Assembly (NCBI GenBank): GCA_020446945.1 | Contig: JAGRDS010000006.1 | Coordinates: forward strand, 1-64,000 | Direction of reading: 5' to 3' | Origin: Parvularculaceae bacterium | GTDB lineage: Bacteria > Pseudomonadota > Alphaproteobacteria > Caulobacterales > Parvularculaceae | Length of the DNA stretch: 64,000 nucleotides | Translations under genes and position numbers: made by a program | Shown: positions 1-8,295 of the stretch, piece after piece | Layout: every line of letters starts with the position of its first letter | How positions within the stretch are numbered: position 1 is the first letter of the stretch | Notes under the pieces: generated by a model | Told to the model about the DNA's origin: nothing | What the model saw: the letters and a program-made list of their open reading frames with translations, nothing else | The model's database searches: none

Positions 1-466
1 CGAACATGACGTCCGGCCGGCCGGCGTCGTATTCATCGAAAACGAGGGCGACCGGGCGCTGGAACGCCCAGGGCAGTATACCCTCCTTGAACGCTGTCAC
101 CTGTTGGCCGTTCTCTACGACGATCGCATCTTTTCCGATTAGGTCGATGCGGCTTACGTGACTGTCGAGATTGATACGTATGCAGGGCCAGTTGAGGCGC
201 GCGGCGACCTGTTCGATATGCGTCGATTTTCCGGTGCCGTGATAGCCTTGCACCATGACGCGGCGGTTGCAGGCGAAGCCGGCGAGTATCGAGCGTGTCG
301 TTTGCGGATCGAAGCGATAAGCCTTATCGACTGCGGGAACATACTCATTTGGTTTTGAAAAAGCCGGAACCGGTGCGCCGAATTCGACGCCGAAGGTTTT
401 CTTCGCATCGACGCTTGCATCGGGCTTTTCCATGAATTTGTCGTCGAGGGCCGCCATAACGCTCAT
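1..466 (-). CDS. cobS: Cobaltochelatase subunit CobS, N-terminal part
   Basis: AAA+ ATPase subunit of the aerobic (CobNST) cobaltochelatase, which drives cobalt insertion into hydrogenobyrinic acid a,c-diamide during cobalamin synthesis. The gene enters the window from the left edge; 155 residues are visible. The reverse-strand translation has an acidic N-terminus, then the conserved stretch EYVPAVDKAYRFD (41-53), a Walker A motif GYHGTGKST (74-82) and a Walker B motif LVFDEYD (141-147), all as expected for CobS. I chose the first ATG (MSVMAAL); a second in-frame ATG lies three codons on and no clear ribosome site decides between them. A J-domain gene lies upstream on the same strand. The cobT partner would be off the left edge, which is inference. 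Confidence 0.93.
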   Translation of the reverse strand, partial: MSVMAALDDKFMEKPDASVDAKKTFGVEFGAPVPAFSKPNEYVPAVDKAYRFDPQTTRSILAGFACNRRVMVQGYHGTGKSTHIEQVAARLNWPCIRINLDSHVSRIDLIGKDAIVVENGQQVTAFKEGILPWAFQRPVALVFDEYDAGRPDVMF

Positions 467-605
467 TTCACCGCTTTAATCGCGCCGGACACTTGCCCGA
501 AAGCCCATGAATTTCAAGGGCCGCGATCAGCGCTCCCATGTCGCGTCCGGGCGTTCGCTCTCTTAAATATGTCGTCTGCCGGCTTTCAGTTCCCGATTGA
601 ACCGG

Positions 606-1238
606 TCAGCAGAAACCGGCCTTTTTTAGTATCTGGTGTGCTTTGACGACTTCCTGCAACTGGGTTTCTGCGCTTCTGTCGCCGCCATTGGCATCCGGGT
701 GGAACCGGCGCACCATCTCCGCATAGCGGCGCCGAATTTCGGGCGCTGGCGATGAAACGGCGAGATCGAGCGTTTCAAACGCATTTTTCTGGAGTTTTGA
801 AACGGGGCGGCCGTCGCGCAACGCGCCGGCCTCGGCGGAGGTCGATTTCACGGCCTCGCTGAAAAGCCCGAAGGAATCACGCAGATCGGCCGGACCTCTG
901 GCGCGGGAGGCAGTTCGGGCGCGCTCGTTCTTTCCCATTTCCCAGGTCGGCCGGTCGCCGTAAATATTTGAAAGTCGCGCAGCTTCCGCTTCCGATTCAG
1001 AAAGGCCCTCGAAAAAGTTCCATTTCGCATTATGGGCGCGCGCGTGTTCCGCGCAGAGCCAGATTTTCGTGTTCGCCTCGCGCGGGCTTTTTGCGGCGCG
1101 CACGACGGCCTTTTCCTCGCACCCGTCCAGATCGCATTTGCGCGTGTGATTGCGCGCCCAGGCCGGCGGCTCCTTGCGCGAGCCGGGCGGTTTGACCCGG
1201 ATATCAAATCCGTGACGGGGGCGATAGGAATAACTCAT
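606..1238 (-). CDS. J-domain (DnaJ-like) protein
   Basis: A 210-residue protein with a C-terminal J domain: the helix II region RRRYAEMVRRF is followed by the diagnostic HPD tripeptide (180-182) and the helix III region QLQEVVKAHQILKK. J domains stimulate the ATPase of Hsp70 (DnaK). The N-terminal half is unlike classical DnaJ; it has a basic stretch and paired Cys (C35, C40, C62 with H65) that could bind a metal. No Gly/Phe region or CxxCxGxG repeats are present, so this is not DnaJ itself. The start MSYSYRP was taken as an ATG at 1238; the open frame runs further upstream, but that part crosses the divergent bolA region and looks non-coding. Position next to bolA and cobS fits alphaproteobacterial gene order. 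Confidence 0.85.
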   Translation of the reverse strand: MSYSYRPRHGFDIRVKPPGSRKEPPAWARNHTRKCDLDGCEEKAVVRAAKSPREANTKIWLCAEHARAHNAKWNFFEGLSESEAEAARLSNIYGDRPTWEMGKNERARTASRARGPADLRDSFGLFSEAVKSTSAEAGALRDGRPVSKLQKNAFETLDLAVSSPAPEIRRRYAEMVRRFHPDANGGDRSAETQLQEVVKAHQILKKAGFC

Positions 1239-1337
1239 GGGCCGATTATGGTGCGCGCGCCGGGTTGATACAATCTTGACAGGCGCGTAAAGGCGGGTGA
1301 GGGCGTTGAAATTAAACAAAATTGCGAGATTGACCCA

Positions 1338-1631
1338 ATGACGGTCGCGGACCGGATCGACGCCAAATTGAGAGCTGGGCTGGCGCCCGAACGCCTCGAA
1401 ATCAAGGACGAATCGCACCTCCACGCCGGCCATGCCGGGGCGCGGCCCGACGGCGAATCGCATTTTCGGCTTTTTATTGTGACGTCAAAATTCGATGGTC
1501 TCGCGCGCGTCGAGAGGCAAAGGCTCGTCAATAGCCTCCTGCGCGACGAGTTGGCCGAACGCATTCATGCGCTAGCGATGAAAACGCTTACGCCGGCGGA
1601 ATATGAACGCGAAGCGGCTCAATCGCGATAG
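1338..1631 (+). CDS. BolA family protein
   Basis: A 97-residue small protein of the BolA/IbaG family. It shows the KH-like fold signature: ESHLHAGHAGARPDGESHFRL in the first half and the helix-turn motif VTSKFDGLARVERQRLVNSLL, where the family has V-x-x-x-F-x-G-x-x-x-x-x-R-H/Q-R-x-V. BolA proteins work with monothiol glutaredoxins in Fe-S cluster handling and in stress morphology; this role is family knowledge. It is divergent from the J-domain gene (99 bp apart) and its 3' end overlaps by 13 bp the 3' end of the convergent methyltransferase gene. Confidence 0.9.
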   Translation: MTVADRIDAKLRAGLAPERLEIKDESHLHAGHAGARPDGESHFRLFIVTSKFDGLARVERQRLVNSLLRDELAERIHALAMKTLTPAEYEREAAQSR

Positions 1632-2332
1632 GCGATAACGCTTTTGTCGAGGCCGAGGAATTTCTCGCGGGCGATTTCCGCCTCCGGAAAGAGGGCGCGC
1701 ATCTGTCCCTCGTCAAGCAGGCGCGCGGACTGCACGCGCCGCATGGAAGCGTCGACCGTCTTTTTCGCTTCCGCAAATCCGAGCGACATCCGCTTCACCA
1801 GACGATAGCGCATCTGTTCGGGAAGCCAGTGAACGAACAGGCACCGGAAATGGGGTTCATAAGGGAACCAGAAATTCGGCGTCTGTACGTAGTAAACCGG
1901 CGCAAGGCGGCGAATATTATCGGCCGTCATCGACATGCGTTCCCAGTCGCCGACATGCTCGATCACGGAATTGGAGTGAACGAAGTCGAAACTCATATCG
2001 TCCAGTTCGCCAAGATCCGCAGCGTCGCCGTCGAAATGGCGAAATTTTCCCTGTGCGGTTTCAGCTTCCTTCGGATTGATCAGTGTGATCTCAACCGATC
2101 TGGCGGAAACAAAACCCTCGGCGATGTCCCAGTAATATTTCGTGCCGCCGATATCGGCTATCCGGCATACGCCCTTAGCAGCGATGATCCGGTCGATCAT
2201 GGCGGCGACCCGCTCAAACCGTTTGGCGCGAAATCGGCGGGAAAGCGCTTTGGGGTCGCCATAGGCGCGCGCGATCATGGCCCGCGGATCGACGGCGGCG
2301 GCCGAAACCGGATTTGAAACAGATGCGGTCAT
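1619..2332 (-). CDS. Class I SAM-dependent methyltransferase
   Basis: A 237-residue protein with a Rossmann methyltransferase core: motif I ADIGGTKYYWDI (59-70), an acidic strand-2 end near ITLINPKE, and the post-motif HSNSVIEHVGDW (119-130), typical of the Methyltransf_11 group. The C-terminal half is rich in aromatic residues (NFWFPYEPHFRCLFVHW), as in sugar- or lipid-directed methyltransferases. The substrate cannot be read from the sequence. The ATG start lies at the upstream limit of the frame. It is convergent with bolA and divergent from the rhomboid gene. Confidence 0.75.
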   Translation of the reverse strand: MTASVSNPVSAAAVDPRAMIARAYGDPKALSRRFRAKRFERVAAMIDRIIAAKGVCRIADIGGTKYYWDIAEGFVSARSVEITLINPKEAETAQGKFRHFDGDAADLGELDDMSFDFVHSNSVIEHVGDWERMSMTADNIRRLAPVYYVQTPNFWFPYEPHFRCLFVHWLPEQMRYRLVKRMSLGFAEAKKTVDASMRRVQSARLLDEGQMRALFPEAEIAREKFLGLDKSVIAYRD

Positions 2333-2444
2333 AGGCGTTTATTAGAGGTTTATTATTAACGCCTGATTTATCGCCCCGGGCCGATTGCGATCCGGCCAGA
2401 ACAGGCGAAAACTGAGCGTTTACGAGAGGGCGAGGAATTTTATT

Positions 2445-3038
2445 GTGGATTTGTTTTCGGCGCCGGCGACGCTCGCACTCATTCTGGTTAACACTGCTAT
2501 CAGCCTTTACGCCTTTTACGGCGACCGGACATTTATCAATCAGTTCGCGTTTCAGGTTCACGCGGTGCGCGATCTCAAGCAGCACTATCGGATTGTTACG
2601 TCGAGTTTTGTGCACGCCAATCTCCCGCATCTGATATTGAACCTGATGACCCTGTTTTTTTTCGGGCCGGAGGTCGAGCGTATTCTCGGCAAGCTCGGAT
2701 TCCTGGTGGTTTATTTTGGCGCGATTATTACAAGCGGCCTGGTCTCAATGCGCGTCAACCGCGACAATCCTAAATATGCATCGGTAGGCGCGTCAGACGC
2801 TGTTTCCGGCGTCGTCCTTTCATTTTGCTGTTTTTACCCGTTCGAGAAAATTTATTTTCTTCTTTTGCCGGTCGGAATTCCGGCGATACTTTTCGGGGCG
2901 CTCTTCATCCTGCTATCCGCCCAAATGATGGACCGCCAGGACCGCGTCATCGCACATGAAGGCCATCTGGGCGGGGCGCTCGCCGGGCTGGCTCTCACGA
3001 TATTAATGCGCCCCGAAGTAGTGACGAGGCTGTTTTAA
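2445..3038 (+). CDS. Rhomboid family intramembrane serine protease
   Basis: A polytopic membrane protease of about 197 residues with six predicted hydrophobic helices. Rhomboids cleave membrane-anchored substrates inside the bilayer with a Ser-His dyad. Seen: the helix 2 signature HANLPHLILN (H57, H62, N66), the active-site Ser in VGASDAVSG (S117) and the catalytic His in HEGHLGG (H174). The usual GxSG is GASD here, so the Gly after Ser is Asp. I chose GTG at 2445 because GAGG lies 9 bases before it; an in-frame TTG at 2385 would add 20 residues. The natural substrate is unknown. Confidence 0.88.
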   Translation: MDLFSAPATLALILVNTAISLYAFYGDRTFINQFAFQVHAVRDLKQHYRIVTSSFVHANLPHLILNLMTLFFFGPEVERILGKLGFLVVYFGAIITSGLVSMRVNRDNPKYASVGASDAVSGVVLSFCCFYPFEKIYFLLLPVGIPAILFGALFILLSAQMMDRQDRVIAHEGHLGGALAGLALTILMRPEVVTRLF

Positions 3039-3087
3039 CGCGCGCGCTTGGTGCTAGTCTTCGTCCTTCGATTTCTGGGAGGTTCGA

Positions 3088-3588
3088 ATGCGATCGATCT
3101 TAATCGTCAGCGTCTTTTGGGCGCTCGCCGCTTGCGCGACGGCTGTCGGAACAGCCTACGGCCCGGCGGATGCGAAAGGCTACGGCTATGAGGAAACGCG
3201 CATAGAGACGAACCGGTATCGGATCAGCTTCGCTGGCGACGGCGCAACGCCTATGGCGGTCGTCGAAGATTACGCGCTGTTGCGTGCGGCGGAACTTGCG
3301 ATCGACAACGGGTTTGACTGGTTCCGAATTATAGGCCGCAGCATGGACGAGCAGGAAAAAGGCGGCGTCGGGCTTGGCGCGGGGGTTGGCGGCGGCGGAA
3401 GAAACGTCGGCGTCGGAGTTGGCGGCAATCTCGGCAATATTGGCGCGCGCAAGTTTTACACCGCCCGGCTCGAAGTCCTGTTCGGCTCCGGAGAAAAACC
3501 GGCCGATGAAGCCGGCGGCGAGATTTACGACGCCCGGTCCGTCATTGAAACGATACGTGCGCGGATCGACGGCGCTCCTGCCCAATGA
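3088..3588 (+). CDS. CC0125/CC1285 family lipoprotein
   Basis: A 166-residue predicted lipoprotein. A signal peptide ends in a lipobox (ALAAC, Cys16). The central motif YRISFAGDGATPMAVVEDYALLRAAELAIDNGFDWFRI matches the CC0125/CC1285 family found in Caulobacter relatives, where a YRV/I-F-G opening and a YALLRAAEL helix are conserved. A Gly-rich insert (GVGLGAGVGGGGRNVGVGVGG) follows, and the C-terminus is a short beta-rich segment. Function is not known for the family. The stop codon overlaps the start of the next gene (ATGA), suggesting translational coupling. Confidence 0.82.
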   Translation: MRSILIVSVFWALAACATAVGTAYGPADAKGYGYEETRIETNRYRISFAGDGATPMAVVEDYALLRAAELAIDNGFDWFRIIGRSMDEQEKGGVGLGAGVGGGGRNVGVGVGGNLGNIGARKFYTARLEVLFGSGEKPADEAGGEIYDARSVIETIRARIDGAPAQ

Positions 3589-4145
3589 TCTGGGACGATC
3601 TGCGCCGAATCGTAACGGAAGAAAATGCGAACGGGCGATCGTCCGTTATGCTGGACGGCGGGCCGGCGAAACTGCTTAACGTCGATGAGGGCGGTCTCGC
3701 CGAAATCTGGTCCGCATCTATCGGCGCAACGCTTCTCGATGGTGTCGATCGGCTGGCGGATGAAGACGTCAGGCTGGAACCCTCGCCGGGGGCGATCAAA
3801 ATTCGCTGGTTCACGGTTCCGGCGGAAAAAGAATCCGCGAGCGCTTCGGAGCGGGAGGCGGAAGCGGCCTTCGCATTCGCCGCCTGCGCGGCAACGCACG
3901 CGCGCGTCGATACTGCGCGCCATGCGATGATGCATGAAACGAAAACGCTTGACGCGATCATTCTTGTCAGGGGTTCCGTCGATCTGCTTCTTGATGATGG
4001 CGAGGCGCGATCGTTAAAGCCCGGCGACGTTGTTATACAGCGCTCGACAAATCACGCATGGGTCAATACAGGAAACGAAACGGCGCTGCTTGTCGCAGTG
4101 CTTGTTAAATCGCCTGCGGCGCAGGATGGCGACGAAGCTCCGTAG
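3585..4145 (+). CDS. Cupin domain protein
   Basis: A 186-residue protein whose second half is a small cupin barrel: H117 and the LDAIILVRGSVDLLLDDGEARSLKPGDVVIQ stretch form cupin motif 1 to the inter-motif loop, and NHAWVN (H157) forms motif 2. The first half is a beta-rich segment without a recognised family. It starts inside the stop codon of the lipoprotein gene, so the two are probably co-translated. Similar proteins bind a divalent metal and act as sensors or small-molecule isomerases/dioxygenases; no specific reaction can be assigned. Confidence 0.78.
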   Translation: MIWDDLRRIVTEENANGRSSVMLDGGPAKLLNVDEGGLAEIWSASIGATLLDGVDRLADEDVRLEPSPGAIKIRWFTVPAEKESASASEREAEAAFAFAACAATHARVDTARHAMMHETKTLDAIILVRGSVDLLLDDGEARSLKPGDVVIQRSTNHAWVNTGNETALLVAVLVKSPAAQDGDEAP

Positions 4146-4277
4146 AGAGAGAAAATATCAGCAAATAACGTGCGTTGTCGCGTTTATGCGCGCGCAACCT
4201 GCCCGTCGATGCGCGCGGCGCCGGCGGGGAATTCGTCATAGATCTGGAGCAGCGGCCCAAGGACGGCGGGACGGCGG

Positions 4278-4298
4278 CGCCGGAATTCATCCGGCGCA
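4278..4298. repeat. Hairpin-forming inverted repeat
   Basis: A perfect 8-bp stem (GCGCCGGA / TCCGGCGC) with a 5-base loop lies in the 234-bp gap between the cupin gene and the thioesterase gene. No T-run follows, so it is not a classical intrinsic terminator; it could stabilise the upstream mRNA end or pause polymerase. Apart from this hairpin I see no gene in the gap; a 70-codon open frame there has no family signature. Confidence 0.45.
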
Positions 4299-4379
4299 GA
4301 TCCGATGCGCTTCGACCTTTGATGAGCGCGGCATTTGCCCTATCGTTCGCTGCGGAACCGTCGGATTTGAAAGTCAACA

Positions 4380-4796
4380 ATGAGTGAAGAAAATCTCGCC
4401 GCCGCCTTTAACGAAAATAACGCGCCATTCGCCCGGATGATGGGCGTTAAGGTGACGCTCGCAACGAAAACCCGGTTGGAAGCGGAACTGCTGGTTACGC
4501 CCGACCATTGTACGATTCCGGCGACTTTGCATGGCGGCGCCATCATGGCTTTCGCCGACAATCTCGGCGGTTGCGGCGCATTTTTGAATATGCCGAGCGG
4601 GATGATGACGACGACGGTCGAGAGCAAGACGAATTTTCTCCGGCCGATCCCAGTCGGCCAGAAAGCATTCGCCGTTACCGAGCCGGTTCACATCGGTCGC
4701 TCGCTTCAGGTCTGGAAAACAGAAATAAGCCGCGAGGATGGAAAACTCGCGGCGATCGTAACGCAGACCCAAATGATCAGGCAGGCGCACGAATGA
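4380..4796 (+). CDS. PaaI-family hotdog-fold thioesterase
   Basis: A 138-residue single hotdog domain. The central helix carries the family signature TLHGGAIMAFADNLGG (49-64) with HGG and the catalytic-type Asp60, followed by beta strands TTTVESKTNFLRPIPVG and EISREDGKLAAIVTQTQ. Members hydrolyse acyl-CoA thioesters, often aromatic or medium-chain ones. The ATG is clear. The stop codon overlaps the start of the hydroxylase-like gene downstream (ATGA), and an acyl-CoA synthetase follows, so a role in acyl-CoA turnover is plausible (inference). Confidence 0.87.
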   Translation: MSEENLAAAFNENNAPFARMMGVKVTLATKTRLEAELLVTPDHCTIPATLHGGAIMAFADNLGGCGAFLNMPSGMMTTTVESKTNFLRPIPVGQKAFAVTEPVHIGRSLQVWKTEISREDGKLAAIVTQTQMIRQAHE

Positions 4797-5839
4797 CGAC
4801 GCTCGACCGCGCCCGGCGATATGCGCGCGCGTTCCTCGCGAAGACGAACGATCCGGTTACTGCGCTATACGCTGGTGAGGCGGCCTATCTCGCCGGTGCG
4901 CTGGAAGTCGCCGTTGCGATCTGGTCGGTCGGCGACGACCTCGACCCCCAAATGCTGAGGCTCGCTGATGATGAACGCGCCCCGCAGGAAGCGAGGAACG
5001 TGTCGAAGGTCGCGAACAAATCGTTCAAGGGTTTTTTCACGCGCCAGCACGCGGACGCGATGGACGCGATGGAGCGTGAAGAAGGCGCTGGCGCTGCACG
5101 CATCAGGGCTGCGGTCTGGCCGCTAACGCATGATGGCGGATTTGAATACATCACGCCGATGCAGCGCCCGACTGTTTTTTATGTGCCGGCGTTGCCGGCC
5201 GCGCCGGTAGAGGCGAATGCGCGTTTTCCATGGGTCGGCGAGATTGAGGCCGCCTGGGCCGATATTCGTAACGAATTTGAACGCGCAACGGCGGAAAAGT
5301 TGCCGATGACGCCCTATGTGCCCGAGCAGATGCAGGGCGATGAATGGCGAAAACTGCGCGGTGCGGAAGACTGGTCCGCCATTCATCTGTTCAAGGAAGC
5401 GACGCGCACGCCGCTCGCTGACCGTTTCCCGAAGACGGCGGCTGCGTTATCAAATGTCGATCTCGTAAAGATCGACGGCGTTCCGCTGGAAGCTTTTTTC
5501 TCCAGATTAAAGCCCGGCGCCCATATCCCACCGCATTACGGGCTCACAAACTCCCGCATGACCGTACACCTTGCTGTCGATGCGCCGGAAAATTGCGCCA
5601 TACGGGTCGGCGAGACGGCCTATTCGTGGAGCGACGGCGAGGTTGTCGCGTTCGACGACAGTTTCGAGCATGAGGCCTGGAATCGGTCCGATCGCGATCG
5701 CGTCGTGCTGATTTTCGAGGCTCACCACCCCGACCTGACCGAATATGAAAGGAAAGCCGTTGAACGCGCCTACAGCGTAAGGCAAAATTGGTTGAAAGGA
5801 CGCGGCAGGTTGATCCGCAATTTTGCGGCGGGCCGTTGA
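4793..5839 (+). CDS. Aspartyl/asparaginyl beta-hydroxylase domain protein
   Basis: A 348-residue protein: an alpha-helical N-terminal region (about 1-120, TPR-like, beginning LDRARRYARAFLAKTNDPVTALYAGEAA) and a C-terminal Asp/Asn beta-hydroxylase (AspH) double-stranded beta-helix. Seen: LKPGAHIPPHYGLTNSRMTVHL with metal-ligand type H248, then FDDSFEHEAWN with H293, and the 2-oxoglutarate-binding region RDRVVLIFEAHHPDLT. These Fe(II)/2OG enzymes hydroxylate protein side chains; the substrate is unknown. The start overlaps the thioesterase stop. The open frame extends upstream of this ATG, but that part lies antiphase over the thioesterase gene. Confidence 0.83.
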   Translation: MTTLDRARRYARAFLAKTNDPVTALYAGEAAYLAGALEVAVAIWSVGDDLDPQMLRLADDERAPQEARNVSKVANKSFKGFFTRQHADAMDAMEREEGAGAARIRAAVWPLTHDGGFEYITPMQRPTVFYVPALPAAPVEANARFPWVGEIEAAWADIRNEFERATAEKLPMTPYVPEQMQGDEWRKLRGAEDWSAIHLFKEATRTPLADRFPKTAAALSNVDLVKIDGVPLEAFFSRLKPGAHIPPHYGLTNSRMTVHLAVDAPENCAIRVGETAYSWSDGEVVAFDDSFEHEAWNRSDRDRVVLIFEAHHPDLTEYERKAVERAYSVRQNWLKGRGRLIRNFAAGR

Positions 5840-5854
5840 GGCGACGTTGAGGCG

Positions 5855-7474
5855 ATGGGCTACAGCGCCAATCTCAGGGAAAGTTATTTTCCGGCCGTCG
5901 CAGATGGCGAACTTCGCGCGTTGACGATCGGCGCAATGTTGCGCGAACAGGCGGCGGCTTTCGCATACCAGCCGGCGATGAAAGAACTCGACTATTCCGG
6001 TGAAATCGCGCGCACATGGACGTATGCGGAGCTATTGCGCGATTGCGAACGCTTGGCGCGCGCGCTCGCCAGCCGCCACAAACCGGGTGCGCGCGTCGCT
6101 GTATACGCCAATAATATTCCCGAATGGGTGTTGATCGAACTTGCCTGCGGTATCGCCGGCGTCACGCTGGTCACGGTAAATCCGGCCTATCAGGCGCGTG
6201 AACTGAAATTCGTGCTGGAGCAATCGCACGCCGAGGCGATCTATCTTGTCGAGTCGTTTCGCGGCAATCCGATGGGCGCAATCGCCGACGAAGCGATCGC
6301 CGGCAACGAGGCCGTAAAATTTAAAATCTTTCTTACCGATCACGATGCGCTTTTTGCGGGCGAAGATGAGGGCGCGCCGGGTGAAGTCGCGCCCGACAAC
6401 GTCGCGCAAATACAATATACGTCCGGAACAACGGGCTTTCCGAAGGGCGCATTGCTGCACCACCAAGGACTAATTCAAAATGGTTTGGACGGCATGCGCC
6501 GCAATGGGGTCGCCGCTGGCGACGTTTTCGTTCACCACATGCCTATGTTTCACACGACAGGTTGTGCGATCATGACGCTCGGCGGGCTGGCTGTCGGCGG
6601 AACGTTCCTGCTTGCTCCAATATTCGATCCTGAAATGATCGTGCGTGTGATGGAACGCGAAAGATCCAGGTTCTGCCTGGGCGTACCGACGATGCTCGTC
6701 GCGCTCATTGATGAGGCGCGGCGCAGCGGGCGCGATTTGTCATGCGTCAAGCGAATTATGTCGGGCGGGGCGATGGTGGCGCCCGAGCTTTGCCGAAAGG
6801 CGCGCGAAACGTTCGGCGCTGCGATCCAGATCGTCTACGGCCAGACCGAATCCTCGCCTCTCATCACACAGGCCTGGTCCGACGACGCCTTCGATGATCT
6901 TACCGGGACCGTCGGCCAGCCGGTTCCCCATGTCGAGGTTTCGATCCGCGATCCGCGGACAAACGCCGTTTTGCCGATAGATTCGCAAGGCGAAATCTGC
7001 GCGCGCGGCTATAATATCATGTGCGGCTATAACGACAACGCCGAGGCGACCGCAAAAGCAATCGACGCGGACGGATGGCTCCATACCGGCGATCTTGGAA
7101 CGATGGATGCGCGCGGATACGTGAAAATTACCGGCCGGGTGAAAGAGATGATCATCCGCGGGGGCGAAAATCTCTTTCCGGCGGAGATTGAAAATGCGCT
7201 GCTCGAACATCCGGCGATCGACGAAATCGCGGTGGTTGGCGTGCCGGATGCAAAATGGGGCGAGGAAGTCGCATGTTTTATGCGCGTTGAAGCCTTGGCG
7301 CGCCCTGACGCGGCCGAGTTGAAAGCGTTTATTCGCAAACGCCTTTCGCCGCAGAAAACGCCCGCCTACTGGATATTTGTCGACGAATGGCCGCTGACGG
7401 GATCGGGAAAAATTCAAAAATTCAAACTCGCCGAGGCTTTTCAGCGCGGTGAGTTCGATCCGTTGAAAGCCTGA
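5855..7474 (+). CDS. Acyl-CoA synthetase (AMP-binding)
   Basis: A 539-residue member of the ANL adenylating family that activates fatty acids to acyl-CoA through an acyl-AMP. Seen: the P-loop YTSGTTGFPKGA (188-199), the aromatic/His motif HHMPMFHTTG, the adenine motif VYGQTESSP, GWLHTGDLG (Asp for ribose hydroxyls), the hinge GRVKEMIIRGGENLFPAEIE, and the catalytic Lys in GSGKIQKFK near the C-terminus. Length is normal for medium- or long-chain fatty acid ligases. It lies 15 bp after the hydroxylase-like gene, likely in the same transcript. It is convergent with rsmA: their 3' ends overlap by 34 bp. Confidence 0.9.
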   Translation: MGYSANLRESYFPAVADGELRALTIGAMLREQAAAFAYQPAMKELDYSGEIARTWTYAELLRDCERLARALASRHKPGARVAVYANNIPEWVLIELACGIAGVTLVTVNPAYQARELKFVLEQSHAEAIYLVESFRGNPMGAIADEAIAGNEAVKFKIFLTDHDALFAGEDEGAPGEVAPDNVAQIQYTSGTTGFPKGALLHHQGLIQNGLDGMRRNGVAAGDVFVHHMPMFHTTGCAIMTLGGLAVGGTFLLAPIFDPEMIVRVMERERSRFCLGVPTMLVALIDEARRSGRDLSCVKRIMSGGAMVAPELCRKARETFGAAIQIVYGQTESSPLITQAWSDDAFDDLTGTVGQPVPHVEVSIRDPRTNAVLPIDSQGEICARGYNIMCGYNDNAEATAKAIDADGWLHTGDLGTMDARGYVKITGRVKEMIIRGGENLFPAEIENALLEHPAIDEIAVVGVPDAKWGEEVACFMRVEALARPDAAELKAFIRKRLSPQKTPAYWIFVDEWPLTGSGKIQKFKLAEAFQRGEFDPLKA

Positions 7475-8295
7475 GCGAGCGCCTTGAACTGATCCAGCGT
7501 CAACTCCTCGGCGCGCTGCGTTTCTTGTACGCCTGCAGCGCTCAGATTGTCGGCGAGATTGTTCCCGAACAGGCCTTTGAGCGATGATCGCAGCATCTTA
7601 CGGCGCTGGCCGAACGCCGCCTGCGTAACGCGCTCAAGCGCGCTGAAATACGCGATCGGTTCCGCCGTCGGTCTAAATAAAACGACGCTCGATTCGACTT
7701 TGGGCGGCGGTGTAAACGCCCGCGCGGACAGGTCGAAGGCGCGCGCCGGCGTACTCGTCGCTTGCGAAATGACTGACAACCGTCCGTAGGGCTTGGTTCC
7801 GGGCTTTGCGAGAATTCGGTCGGCTACTTCTTTCTGGAACATCAGCGCCATGGTCGACCAAAGCGATGGTGCGCCGGCGTGATTGGCGCGAAGCCATTTT
7901 ATCAGCAGTTCTGTTGAAATATTGTAAGGAAGATTGGCGACGATCTTGACCGGTTTGTGCGGCGCGATCGCGGCCTCGTCGATATGCAGCGCATCACCTT
8001 CGATCAGGGTCAACCTGTCCGGGTAAGATGTATGCAGCATTTCAAGGGCGGCGATGCAGCGCGTGTCGCGTTCGATCGCGATGACGCTGGCCCCCGCATC
8101 CAGAAGGGCGCGCGTCAAACCGCCCGGGCCAGGTCCGATTTCCATCGCCGTATCGCCGTTGGCGATTTCCGCCGCACGCGCGATTTTACGCGTGATATTC
8201 AAATCAAGAAGGAAATGCTGGCCGAGCGCTTTTTTTGCGCCGAGATCGAACTGCGCAATCACCTCGCGCAGCGGCGGAGGTTCGCCGCCGCTCAT
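7441..8295 (-). CDS. rsmA: 16S rRNA (adenine1518-N6/adenine1519-N6)-dimethyltransferase RsmA
   Basis: KsgA/RsmA dimethylates the two adjacent adenines in the 3' loop of 16S rRNA during small-subunit maturation. The 284-residue protein shows GQHFL (25-29), SAM motif I EIGPGPGGLT (52-61), the acidic IERD loop, and the catalytic motif NLPYNIS (121-127). The C-terminal domain with FGQRRKMLRSSLKGLF is also standard. The ATG overlaps the pdxA stop codon (ATGA), so it is the last gene of the leftward lptFGD-surA-pdxA-rsmA chain. Confidence 0.96.
   Translation of the reverse strand: MSGGEPPPLREVIAQFDLGAKKALGQHFLLDLNITRKIARAAEIANGDTAMEIGPGPGGLTRALLDAGASVIAIERDTRCIAALEMLHTSYPDRLTLIEGDALHIDEAAIAPHKPVKIVANLPYNISTELLIKWLRANHAGAPSLWSTMALMFQKEVADRILAKPGTKPYGRLSVISQATSTPARAFDLSARAFTPPPKVESSVVLFRPTAEPIAYFSALERVTQAAFGQRRKMLRSSLKGLFGNNLADNLSAAGVQETQRAEELTLDQFKALAQAFNGSNSPR

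Noticed and set aside
588-632. CCGGT / ACCGG hairpin followed by TTTTTT at the end of the J-domain gene.
   Set aside because: The T-run is on the plus strand, where no gene ends; the hairpin lies partly within the coding end, so it is likely chance.
1239-1463. N-terminal extension of the J-domain protein upstream of MSYSYRP.
   Set aside because: It crosses the divergent bolA start region and carries no conserved sequence.
4175-4387. A 70-codon frame in the gap after the cupin gene.
   Set aside because: No motif, poor ribosome site, and it overlaps the thioesterase start; the gap holds a hairpin instead.
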